This document shows, piece after piece, positions 51,801-63,435 of a stretch of DNA of 64,000 bases. This stretch comes from Brachionus koreanus (lineage: Eukaryota; Rotifera; Eurotatoria; Ploima; Brachionidae): contig PJRA01000412.1 in NCBI GenBank assembly GCA_016987375.1, forward strand, positions 2,718,570 through 2,782,569, read 5' to 3'. Within the stretch, counting starts at the first letter, position 1. Each line of letters opens with the position of its first letter. Below the pieces are notes generated by a model. The model saw only the letters and a program-made list of their open reading frames with translations. It did not search any database and was not told the origin of the DNA. Position numbers and translations under genes: made by a program.

Positions 51801-53170
51801 TTAATCATGTTCCGTTAAGTCAACACATGGTGAAAGGATCATTTCTTTGTTGTTGTAAAGTATCACACAGCGTCTCAATATATCATCTGGTTTAGCTAAA
51901 ATATAAACATCGCTTGTTTCAAATAATATAAAAAAATTATATAGATGCTTTTTAACAACGCCAGATAGTTTTTTAAATTTGTATTTAGAATTTAGTATAT
52001 TGAAGACATTTATAAAAATAAAAATTTGATTTGAAATGCTTAAAAAATTAATAATATTTCGCAACAAACGCTTATTAGAAGAATCTTTTAACTCTATAGT
52101 GTAGCTTTGTGCTTTGATCAAGCAGTCGATTAGTTTAATCAGTTTGATGGTTTAAATTAGTCTCAATAAGCTTTTTGATAGATTCAGAGTTACATTCTCT
52201 ACTTAATTTTTTAATATTTTTTTGTAATTTGCTTTTTGATCAAATTGTGCGCTATTTCTGCTGATTTACTGAATGCAAATGACTGTGAAGGTTAAATGCC
52301 ATGGATTGTCTACCATAAAGAATTTCATATTCTGTGCAAAACTCAGTTATAATGTTATTTGGATTCCTTGAGTCTTTTATTGAGATTGATTCCAATAGAA
52401 TCAAATAAAATTGGCATAAAATTCGCAAAAAAATATCATTATCGAAATATATCATTATCAAAAATAACTAAATTATCGAAATATTTTGTAGTTAATACTC
52501 CTCTTAATACCGGGATAGCTAAAAAAAGCCAAAGCTTAACTTTTAATAACACATTATTAATTTAAAAGATATTTCTGCCTTTATAATTTTAATTAACAAC
52601 AAACATATAAATAATTTGGAATTATACCTATGAAGTAATTAAAAATATGTTTTTTTTAGGGAAAAGAGCATCATAATTGTATACTTAAATATCTCTAATA
52701 AGCACATATGCATATAATCAATGCAGATTGATTCTGGAATAGTTAACCAATTGGACGAACCTTTTATTCCTCTATACGGTTCTCCTATCGACTCTGCATT
52801 ATTAACTTGGAAAATGCAGTCTGAATGTGTTCGGGTTTCAATTCCAGGCATCATTTCAAAAACAGTAAGGTGTAAACACATTAAACAGGCAAATTTTCCA
52901 TTAAATTGTAATGTATTTAGAACCTTAGATCTTCCAGGACTATCTGCTATGAAAGCATGAATAATTACCTGTATTTTATTTCCATTAAAATCAATACCAT
53001 CCTCTAATAATTGGTCAACTTCTGAATTATATTTTTATAAAAAGAAATTAAAATCTAAATCTTTACCAGACCAAATTGAATGAAATAAGATATTTTCAAA
53101 TGAGCCTCGTAAATTTGGAGGTAATATATATTTTCTTTCTTATGCTTTAATTTAATGGGACTTAGTTAAA
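51801..53170 (-). pseudogene. tnp2-like (CACTA/EnSpm-type) transposase relic
   Basis: Minus-strand pieces fall in the order of animal tnp2-like transposases. They are ILPPNLRGSFENILFHSIW (about 53130-53070), VIIHAFIADSPGRSKVLN and FNGKFACLMC (52980-52870), GIETRTHSD, GIKGSSNWLTIPES then IDYMHMCLLE (to 52690), and EFCTEYEILYGRQSMAFNLH (about 52360-52300). Stops and a gap after 52639 break the frame. The conserved DYMH and 'C..C' residues are visible. Element ends were not found. It is adjacent to a plus-strand BEN-like relic. Confidence 0.65.
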
Positions 53171-53339
53171 TCTTTAAGCATTTTTCTATAAGTCTCATTT
53201 CCTATATTTTCTAAGCATTGTTTGATGAAGTCAGATATCCATTCTCATTCCATTTCAAAATGAAAATGATAAAGCTTTCTCAACTTCACTATGTTTGTCA
53301 GTGTATCCTATGAGAAATACTATAGACCTTTATTGAAAG

Positions 53340-53900
53340 TAGATGCTATGGCAACTAAGTTGGATTTAGCAATCGACAATAGTAAAGATAGCTTTCAATC
53401 TCATGAATACAATGGTATTTAACTAAATTTTAAAAGAATTTAATTCTAAAATTTCAATTAGGCATCAAATCTCAAATCCATGACAAAACACCAATTAAAT
53501 GGGCGCTAAAAGTAGTCGACCATTTTTTCACACAAAAAGAGCTTTCTGAAAATGTATAGACAGAAAGTCCTCAAAGGTTTTATTTTATTTTAATTTATAA
53601 ATTAGTTAAGTCTTCATCTCGGACAAATAGAGGGACTTTGGACCCGGTGAGAGTAGACCTTTTAAAGCGTACAAAAAGTGAGAAAGCTGACAAAACATGG
53701 ATTTTGACAGTCAAAGCAAAGGAAGAAACCTAAAAGCTTCTTTAATGACAGCCCTTCGATTAGCCAGTGGACTGGAAAACAACGGAACAAGCATATTCAA
53801 CAACAAAACTAGCGTAAGCAGTACCAATGGAAGCTGAGTTGTTGTCAAGAATCATTGAATTTCTATTTGATTTATCAATTTTTTTTTATCTTAGATTTTC
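53340..53900 (+). pseudogene. BEN-domain-like relic next to the tnp2-like transposase
   Basis: The plus strand reads WALKVVDHFFTQKELSEN near 53500-53555. After an AT-rich gap with a TTAG acceptor it continues RGTLDPVRVDLLKRTKS near 53630-53690. The '.LF..EEL' then 'LDP..V..L.' arrangement resembles BEN domains found with some animal transposons. Stops interrupt it. The family call is tentative. Confidence 0.35.
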
Positions 53901-56335
53901 CTAGCTAAATAATTTTATTTTATTTTTGTTAAATTGTATTAATTTTAAACTATTCATTTTAAAAAAATCGTTTTTTCGCATTTTGTATTTAAAATCAATT
54001 TATCAATCAAATGTTCATTATTATTTAAAATACACTTTTATTTTAATAAATTTTCATTCATACCTTTTAATTAATTATTCAGATATATTGATAGGTTAAA
54101 TAATTTTCTATAATTTCAAAATAACGAGTATTAATTAGTTAATATTAAGATATAAAATAACATTATTTTATGCATTTTGATGCATTATGCTTAAACGCGT
54201 TTAAACGAAAAATCCTATGACGCTTAAATTTATTTAATAAACGAGATTTTATGCTTTAATTTACCCAATTTAACACTCGTGCAATTAAGCGTGATGTTTT
54301 GCGTTATTCTAATCCCGGGAATGGTCTAAAAAAAGATAAACAAAAAAATTCCCGCTGTTCAAATATTGGTCTTTGGTCTTCAAAAAGTGAGGCAGTGACT
54401 GATGAAAGAAAAATTTACATTCTAAAAATACTTCATTTCTAAATATATTTTTGATCACAAAATATTTTTTGATAACAATCGTGCATCAGTATAGCTCTCA
54501 TTAAAATATTGCAAAGTTTTTGTTTTGTTTTATTGCTGGTCCGAGTCTTTCAAAGGCAAACTTGAAAAAAAGGAATTCTCATTTTACATAAAAAATCTTT
54601 GTTTATATTTCATATTTTCAAAAATGAATGTAAAAAAAATAATTATTAAGAGGAAAAAAAATATTAAAGAAATTAATCAAAAAATTTTCTTCAACTGAAT
54701 TAAATAAATAAAATCAAAAATTTAATTTGGAAAACTAAATTTGAATATCAGGTTAAAATGTCCATCGATAATAGTATCTTAATCGCATACAGTTTTGATT
54801 TACCATAAAGCTTGTTTCTTATTACAATGAAGTTAAAAGCAAATATAAAAAAAGGTTTGGAATTTTAATAAAAACAGCTCGACATGATTAGAACATCTGA
54901 TGACATTATCTAAGTTAACATTCAAATCTCATTGTATTTTCGTGAGGATTACTTGAATTAAAAGAATTTTCTCGAACGAGTTATGCTTATTCAAATGAAT
55001 CATCGAGTGAAGAAAAAACTGAATATAAAACTAGTTATTAAATCTTTTTCGAATACAAAAATTTATAAATATAATTCTAACTTTTTTATAAGAAATAAAG
55101 ATTTTGTTTTTTTAATAAATTTATTAGCTATAACATAATTAACAACTAACACTTAATTTACAACGCAACAACGTACGCAACCCGCTACGAAGATATCTGA
55201 TTTATTAAAATTTTTTATGCAGATCTTTGAGGAACCCCACTTAGGATATCCCTCAATTAAAAATTAGGTTGCTGTCCACTTCAATCTATATTAAAAGATC
55301 TTTGGAATGATTTTTTACCAACAACAATATCTCAATTTGATTTAGTTAGTAATCTGATTTTATCTTTGTGTCTTTTTTGATTATTAATACCCAGTCACAA
55401 AATAAACGATGAAAATTGATAGATGAATCATTAATGAGTTAGGAACTGTAATGTTTACATTAGTGTCCTTGGGCCCGTCTCCCCGATCTCGTCGTTAGCA
55501 GCTAGCAGCAGCTATTTATGCTCCATTCTAGCTTAAACGCACTAGGTTTAGTTAGTTAACTGATCCAGTGATATCGACAGAGATGTCGCTATATCACAGG
55601 AACCATTTCATCGTAATTCTCCGATGAAAATTAGAATATTTCATCGAACATTATCAAAAATAAAACTTTGAAACAAAAAATAAATAAATTTTTTTAAAAC
55701 GATGTTGAGATATTCTGGTCCAAAGATGAATTTAAGAGCCATGACTGGGTTAGTGATGGTATTTCACATTTTTAGTAATTTTCTCCTAGTAATTTGAAAG
55801 GCATTCTGTATATTCGTAAAAATAAAATTGGTGAAAATAATATCGAGATATCGGCATAATTGTCTCGCAGCTTTTTGTGTATTGTAGACAAAAGCATTCA
55901 GTTCTTATAATTTTGTTTATTTATTAAAAGACTGTTTAAAAAGAAAATTTTTCTTATAATCAAACTTTAATAACGAAAAAAAAGAGGGATTGCATGTTTA
56001 GACAATCAATAATACAAAAAGGAAAGTCAAACGCTAATCCTTCTAGCCAAAAAATTTTCAAATAGCCAATAAAATATCAAAATCAATTTATCGCTTTCTT
56101 ATGGCATTAATCCAAAAAATTTTATTTATAATTGACGAAATGTTTCAACAATGAAGCAGAGATTAAAGTTTTTCATGATTGTATTATTCCTAAATATTGT
56201 GAAAGAATATGATGAGAATTTTGTGGTTTTAATCCAAAAACATTTTTCACCCAAAAAAAATGAGATGATTCATATATGAAACATACATGATGACATCGCT
56301 TTTTACTTGACTGGGTATTACTGTATATTAATTTA
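53901..56335. other. AT-rich spacer with one GC-richer patch and a hairpin
   Basis: Mostly A/T. The patch at 55460-55620 is richer in GC and includes TTAGCAGCTAGCAGCAGC and a hairpin at 55568-55597. No gene is recognised. Confidence 0.45.
55568..55597. other. Short imperfect hairpin
   Basis: GTGATATCGACA pairs with TGTCGCTATATCAC around a GAGA loop, with a two-base bulge. Confidence 0.55.
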
Positions 56336-56339
56336 GGAT

Positions 56340-57030
56340 TTTTTTCTTTTTCTGATAATTTTTACTACCGGCGTAGCTTTGGTTGTCCTTTATAACTCTT
56401 TACAGGCTTCCTTGTATTCATTTTTGAGTGAAAGAAGTCCTAATGGAGATTTTATATTTCGATGTAGCTTATATTTCTCTTTGTTAAATTCTTCAGATCA
56501 GTTAATTTGATCTCCATTTGGATGCGTTTTTCTGGGATGAATTTCGATTTTACTTTCTGTATGACTAAAGTTGGTATAGTATTCAACACCATTTATTGCT
56601 TTCGCAATTCTATCAACACATCGCTCAAAGTGTTTGTTTGTAGTTAGCTTGTAGTGGTTTCCTTTATCATATATTTGTCGGTTTTCAAAATTTCTTTCTA
56701 TTTTACACTCAAGGTGATGAATGAATGAGGTTTTTTCTTTTTCGATGTATCTAGATGTGGTCTGTTCTCAATTGTATAAATACGAGCAAGGTCTTCAGTA
56801 AATATTAGATGCTTTTACCGAGTGTGGACTCATGCAAATGTTGTGTTAAAAAGTTGGACTCACTTGTGTCAAGGAAGCCAATACTGTTGTTTCTGTCGAT
56901 GCTGTTTCCTCTACCTTTAACAAACGTTAAATCATAAGATTGATCTATGGGTAGTTAAAATCACCAGAAATTAGAATACCTTTGTATATTTCCTTTTCAA
57001 GCGTCAATCTAGCGGTAACAATAGCAATAT
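56340..57030 (-). pseudogene. LINE endonuclease and linker relic
   Basis: On minus, KEIYKGILISGDFNYP (about 57000-56945) is the GDFN catalytic block of the APE-type endonuclease of non-LTR elements. Frameshifted pieces follow (FVKGRGNSIDRNNSIGFLDT, then FLTQHLHESTLGKS), matching the downstream endonuclease region. A basic linker (SEEFNKEKYKLHRNIKSP) is near 56480-56430. The reverse transcriptase expected below 56340 is not recognisable. Decayed copy. Confidence 0.65.
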
Positions 57031-57602
57031 TTAAAGGATTCCTATGAGTTATATTTTTTAGAAATGTTTTATGTATTCAATTTATAATATTATGAATTTT
57101 AGTTTTTTTTATACTAGATAAAAATAAATTAATTAAAAGTTTTCAGATCTTTTTTTAAACAGGAGAATTTTCTTGGAAAATTAAATATATATCAAGTTTT
57201 TTTTAATTTTAAGTAAATTATTTTAGTTTATTAAAGCGAATATTCTTTAAAATTTAAAATCATATTTTTCTAAATTACTATTTTTATTAAAAAATATATT
57301 TTTTTCGACTTTAAAGGATTTCCTAAATTTTTTTTATAACAAAAATACCAATTTGGCGACAAAAAGTCAAATCAAGTAATTCCAAATCAAAATTTACCTG
57401 AAAAAAAAATCGAAATTTAAAAATTAAAAATTAATCTAAAACGTTTACTTGAAGAGCTTGTTCAAATTAATTGAAACCAGTCAAATTAAATTCTTTAAAA
57501 CATTTTAATTATATTTTGAATTTTAAATTAAATATATTAACTGTTTAAAACAACTTGAAAACAAAAAAAGAAAACTTCAAATAATTTATGAGTCGCAAAA
57601 AA
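57031..57602. other. AT-rich spacer upstream of the Ly6-like gene
   Basis: Only A/T-rich sequence. It presumably holds the promoter and 5'UTR of the small gene that follows; no motif is identified. Confidence 0.5.
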
Positions 57603-58083
57603 ATGCATCGAGTTTTGATGAATATAGCAGCTATTTTTTTGATTTTATCGAATTTTTATTGTAATTTTTATCTTAAAAAATAGCAAAAAAAATTATTGTT
57701 AAAATTTTCAAGCATCAACAGCGGCTTATCAATTTTACTGTTTCACATGCACAAATTGTAATGATCCTTTCAATTCCACAAAGTCTTCTCTCGTTTTATG
57801 CAGTAATGGTTGTTATGTAAGACTAATTTGATATTTATTTAAAAGAATCTAAATTTTTTCCTAGAAAAACATCAATAAAATACCGGGCAGTTTTGCCGTA
57901 GAAAGAGGATGTTCGTCATCATCAGATGGATGCACAAATAAAATATATGGAGCACTTGGATATGGAATTTACAACTACTGCTGTTGGGATAATTACTGCA
58001 ATTTTTCACTTAGACTCGCAAATAAACGTTATGCTTCATTGTTTCAAGCTTTATTTCTAATATTTATGAGCAAAGTGATCTAA
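57603..58083 (+). CDS. Small Ly6/uPAR (three-finger, LU domain) cell-surface protein
   Basis: Three exons, 57603-57660, 57713-57816 and 57865-58083, join in phase (52- and 48-nt introns) to give 126 residues. A signal peptide (MHRVLMNIAAIFLILSNFY) is followed by a cysteine-rich domain starting QFYCFTCTNC. It has SLVLCSNGCY and ends with the family signature CCWDNYCN (CC-x2-D-x-CN). A hydrophobic tail (LFQALFLIFMSKVI) follows, as in GPI-anchored members. Such proteins modulate receptors or have roles in epithelia and gametes; which applies here is unknown. The gene is easily missed because no exon exceeds 75 codons. Confidence 0.82.
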
Positions 58084-61000
58084 ATATTTTAATAAATCTA
58101 CAACCAATTAAGGAATCAATCTGAATTAATAAAGGCAATCTCAATTCTAATTTATCTAGCAAATTGAATAGGTTCAATTAAATTATATAACTCAACTTTA
58201 ATTTAAGTTTTAAAAAAATTATATTTTAATAAAATTTTATTTTCGTAACTAATTTTTCAATTAATTTAAACATTATGCTGCATATTTTTTTGCTAAAATA
58301 TACTTAGTATGCTTAAAATCAATGTTTAATGTCTGATAAAATAATTTGCCCATTTTAGGCAAAATTTTTCTTTTTTTTTTTTGCATATTTTCTATTCGAA
58401 AACTAACATTAATTAACAATTATTCTATATTTATTCAAAAACATGTTTCCATTTCAATTTACGATTGGAAAATGCCAGAATCAAGCAAATTTTTATATTT
58501 GATTAATAGCAAAAGCATGTAAAATTATTGACAAATTTTTTGAGGGGTTTTTGATATAAAAGCTTTTTGATTTTCTCTAGAAAAAAAAATAAAATTTTTT
58601 ATTTTTTTATCATTTGAAATATGGTTTAATTTTTGGCATTCAAATTATTTAGCATTACATTTTAAATTTATTTGTGTCAAAGCTCAATTACTTTAAATTA
58701 ATTCAATAATTAATAAAAAATTAAATTGAGCTTTTAGACTTTATTTCTATAGCCACTTGTTTTGTCATGAATTTTTTATTTTAGATTTTTATCAATATTT
58801 TAAATGAAAGCTTTTTTGTATGTATTGTCCGACATTCAATGCCTGACTTGCCAAAAAACCAGCAATTATTACTTACAATGTTTGATTTTAGAAGTGTGTT
58901 CTATAATTGCCAAATTAAGGCCATTTAATTTAAACACATATATATTCATTTAGTAGATTTTCTGTTCGATAAGATTTGTTTACTTTGATATAAAAACTTT
59001 GTCTTGTCTACTTAGTAGCGCAAAATATTTTTTTTTGCTTTACTTTAATGATGAAAGTGTTGAATTTTCCAATTGTTCAAAGAATGTATTTTATTCAAAA
59101 ACAATAACAAATCTAAAATTGATAAATTAGAATTTCATAGATAGAGAATAAATCATTTGATTTTAGCATTTATTTAAAGTTAATTCAATTCTGTAGCCCA
59201 TTTTAAAGCAAAAAAGATTGATAATGAACAGAGAAATATTCTTTTTTTTTTATCAATTTAAAATTTAGTTTTATCAGTTTTAAATGGAATTTTTTGCTGG
59301 CCATTTTTCTCATTTATTTAAATAGAATTAGAAAAATAAGATGAAAATGGACCTTATTAAATACAAATTTAATAAGCAATTGGGATAAATTAGCGTTTAC
59401 GATTATTTTTACCATATTAAGTCTTTAACTTTTGGATTTAAAAAGGCGTTTTATATCAATCTTTGTTAAATAATTATGTTTTCAGGATTATAATAATTAC
59501 TAGCAAGATTTGGCTTAAAAAAAAATTTTCGATTGTTAAAAACAATTCCATAGCGTTGCCTCACCAAGCCTATGCTTAAAAGTTTAAAGATTTTTTTTAA
59601 TTTTTTTAAATTTAGCTTAAAGCCAACCTAATAAAAACATTTCAACCCAATCAATTAATGCAATTTAACAAAATATTTATTTACATGATAAATATTTGCA
59701 ATCTATCTCTTCGTTATATATGGTTTTGTATCATTTTTATTGTTTTCATCCATTAAAGTTTCTTATTAGTTTTGATATTATGTTTTAATCCGCTTTCAAA
59801 AAAAAAGAAAAAAAGAATAATATTGTTGAAAAGCAAGATCATGATTGGTGTAATTCATAGAAATTAGGAATATTTATCTTCATAAAGCATTGATTATATA
59901 GCTTGGATTATTCTAGTTTTGCTAAGAGAAAAGGCAATCGTGAAATTAATTAAAAGCCTCTAATTGCAAAGTCTTAAGCATAACCAGTCTATTTGGACTG
60001 GAAGACGGCTCTGCTAAATTCTTAATTTTTCAAATAGCAAAGTTATGTAAACTAAAATGGATGAGATTTTTATACAAACTCGCATAAAACAAAATAAAAA
60101 CGAGAGCATATTTGCAAAATATGAATTTTTATGATTGCTTAGATAAAATCTAGTTCGAGTTATCTGTGAGACCAGACTGCTTAGTTGGACTGCTAACATC
60201 AGTTTAGATTTGATTAAGTGTGTTGGCCAGAGCCGATTACAACTCACGAATTCATAAGCACCTCTAGACAATTAAATTAATTTGTAAACTCAATTCCAAC
60301 TCAAGTCAATTCGAATTTTAATTATAAGTTAAGGAAAAATCGGCATGATTTAGTTTGAATAAGACAAATTATTTGCTATTTGTATTGTTTCTAGTTTTTG
60401 GCTTTAAGAAATTAGATGAATGTGGATACAATCCTTGACATATTTTTTCAAGATGCTTTTAAATCTTTGGTCATTTTAAAAAGACAATTCTAAAATTAAC
60501 TTGTTTGATTGACAGCCTAAAACTTAATAAGTCTCAAAGCTGACTGACTAGTCTTTAAGAATATAGGCCATACTCAAACTATGCATTATTTACTGCATTA
60601 ATGACTAGTAATTTTTTTGATGCATCGCGTAAAAAACATTGTTTAGGAAAAGCATCGATACCGATACGGCTCTCGCCCCTCTAATTCAAAAATTAATTCT
60701 TTTCTAATTAAAAATTTTGACTTTAATTTTAGTTTTTTTTTCTTAAATTCAAATAAATTTAAATTTTTTTGTGAGAATAATTTTTTCACCTATCTAGACA
60801 ATTAGAGAACATAAAATGAGTTTAGCTGAAATCGATCTAGAAGATTTCAACTTCAACTTCATTCTTTAAATTTAGTTTGATAAAAATCAATAATAATAAT
60901 AATAAATAGCTATGAGTTTAGTTCAGTTAAGATCAATTTATTCTTATTGAGAAGTTGTTTTTGGTTTATTCACTAATTTTTGTGTATTTTATTGCCCATG

Positions 61001-61947
61001 AGGCATAGGTTTGATTTAAAAAATTAATCAGAAATAAAAATTATAGATATTAAAAAATAAATAAATAAATAAAAACACAACATAAAAAATCTGCATCAAA
61101 AGTAAGAGTTGAAACTTGGATTTGGCTCGGATTCGAATTCCGAACCCGAACGCCTCTATTTAATAAGAGAATTAGTTTTGTCTAAAATTTGCCTAAACAT
61201 AATTCTAACTAGTAAAACAATGATATCAAATTTCTCAACAAAAAAAAAAAAAGATTTTTAATTTTACTAAAAAAAAAAAGCTAAATTAATATCCATTGAG
61301 TAGGCATTTTATTTTATTTTTTGTAAAATATTTTTAAATGAAAAAAATTTGGTTCTTCTAGGCTATTTTCAAATTATCCAAGATTTAAATCTAGAAAAAC
61401 AATTCTAATGTTATGTAAACAAGTGTGCGGCATTAAGACAATCGAATAGACTCGTTTTTGGCGTATTTTAAAACAACGCTTATTTATTAAAAAACAAATT
61501 CTAAAAAAATATTAATTATTCTCCAAATATTAAGATAGAGATTGATAGACTGCCGTTTTATTTCTTTAAAATAAGAAAAAAACAATTTTTTTTATTTAAA
61601 AGCTAATCTAATTACAAGTTTCTGTGTATTTAAATTACGCAACAAAATTTATAATTGAGTTTTAGGCTCAGTATTAAATTCAGCCCTGGTTCTAAGTAAT
61701 TTGCCATCAATCCTATCCTAATTGATTTCTAATTGTTTCTATAATGCCAAGCTGATTGATCTCTTAATTTAGACTCAAAACAAACTAAGAACCAAAATCG
61801 GTGTTGTAGTCAGCACTTAGACTGCAAGCACATCACGTTTGAACCAAGTTATGATTTTTGCTAAGCCATCCATTGGATATACAAGACCAAAAAAGTGTGT
61901 TATTTCAAAGCGATAAGATAGATAATCAGGATTGTTTTGCTTATCTC
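58084..61947. other. AT-rich intergenic region (3.9 kb)
   Basis: No coding segment is supported. A few less AT-rich spots (60650-60690 GATACGGCTCTCGCCCCTCT; 61120-61165 with ATTCGAATTCCGAACCCGAA) may be relics of mobile elements. The 3' part (61640-61947) is likely promoter and 5'UTR of the next gene. Confidence 0.5.
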
Positions 61948-63435
61948 ATGGATCCTGTTAAAGAGAAGCTTAATTTACTTAAAAAACTTGCAAGTGAAAA
62001 AAAATCGACTAATAATCAAGGTGCCGAGATGCCGGATATGAGTGATAAGAAGAGCTCAGTGCCTTGCGAGCTCAGAGATATGGAATTGAATAATAAGCAA
62101 GTCGGAGTTCTCGTAAAAACGCCCGAGCAAATAGACTTGGATTCGTTTAGTTTTCATAATTCTAGAAAAGAAGAAGAAGATTTGCCGATTGAGGAAAATT
62201 CCGGCTCGCTTATCGTATTCGACGACATAGACAAAATAGAGTCGAGCGAATCCAACATGGACATTAAAATGTTAAGCACAAACAACGAAACAAATTCTAA
62301 CTACAGGCTGAGCGCCAATACACTCTCTAATGTTAAGAGCCAACAGCCTAGCAATAGAAGTTTCACTGTCGCTGCGCAGCAAGAGCCGACTTACAAATAC
62401 ATAAGTCGCATCAGAGACATGTATGACAAAGAGCGTGCATCGTCTACAGAGTGTATTAACAGTCTAAAAATAAGAAGTCCGTTGCAACGACAAGGCTCTT
62501 CGATAAAAAAAATAAACGATGTGTGTTCGCGAGAAAAATTGCTTAGTCCGCAAAATTCGCTTCAAAGCGATTGTTTAGAAAGATCGGCACCTTTGGCATC
62601 GCCGGAGATTTTGCGCGATCTCAGTGTAAACGACACTGACCAAGAAGAGCCGTCCGTCATGTCGTCCAACAACGGGTCTGTCCGGCATCAAACGCCAAGT
62701 CAACGGTCTCAAAGCTACATCACACATTTGAGAAATACATTTAATGCCAATTCGGTTAGGTCCGATTCTATTGAGATCGCCAAACGGAATAGTTTTGTGC
62801 CCGAATCATCTCATCAAATCGAAAAAATAAAAGAGAAATTCTTCAAAGTAAATCAGCCTAGTCAACGAAATTCATACATGCATCCGGCCGATATGAACAA
62901 GTTTGCTTCACATTACAAGTCGCTTCGCTCGCTTAAGACCGAAGATGACTTGCCATCGGAAAGCACTAAAGTAGAACAATTGGTCAAAAATTTGAACCAA
63001 GAAGCAAAAAAAAACGAGCCTAGAGCAAAAAAACAACTTCATAAATATCAAAAATCGGTCACTAGTGATTTGAGTAGTTTTATTTTGGAAAGGGATAGAG
63101 AAATTGAGAATAGAAAGAAAGCAGTGGCCCAAGCTCTTGAATTCGAAGATATGGATAAAAAATTAATAGACAAATATTCTAGAGATGCTAGGTATGCGGC
63201 TGAAAGTGCTATTATTAAATCTAGTCTTAGTAAAGGCCATTCGGATCAGCCAATATCATCCCGGATTAAACATGGTAAATATTTTATTTTTTTTTCAAAA
63301 TATTAGCTTAAAATCACTGTGTAGTTTTGAAGCAAAAAACAAAAATTTAATATTTATTTATTTAAATTTAAATTGAGCCTTTTAGGCAAGTTAGAAAAAT
63401 ATGTTTGTATAAGAAAGAAACTATATCAGGACTAG
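61948..63435 (+). CDS. Disordered Ser/Lys/Glu-rich protein of unknown function
   Basis: The first ATG in the long frame is at 61948. The frame is open back to a TGA at 61852, so an upstream exon joined at about 61866 is also possible. Exon 61948-63274 ends at a GGTAAAT donor. A candidate last exon, 63386-63435, joins in phase and gives 458 residues; alternatively the gene continues past the window. No known domain is recognised. A short basic-hydrophobic motif seems to recur: YISRIRDMYDKE, YITHLRNTFNAN and QIEKIKEKFFK. The C-terminal part (RDREIENRKKAVAQALEFED) looks like a charged helix or coiled coil. Ser-rich and Asp/Glu-rich segments suggest a phosphorylated scaffold, but that is inference. 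Codon use and GC are clearly coding-like. Confidence 0.75.

Noticed and set aside
52721..52960. 79-codon plus-strand frame
   Set aside because: It is antisense to the tnp2-like transposase relic, which has family motifs.
55440..55620. GC-richer patch considered as an RNA gene
   Set aside because: Only one short bulged hairpin; no match to tRNA, rRNA or spliceosomal RNA features.
61120..61165. tRNA-like B-box pattern (ATTCGAATTCCGAACC)
   Set aside because: No acceptor stem, anticodon arm or A-box could be paired around it.
61858..61947. Upstream extension of the disordered protein from a TTG
   Set aside because: TTG is an unlikely start in an animal gene; the first ATG is at 61948. An upstream exon joined near 61866 remains possible.
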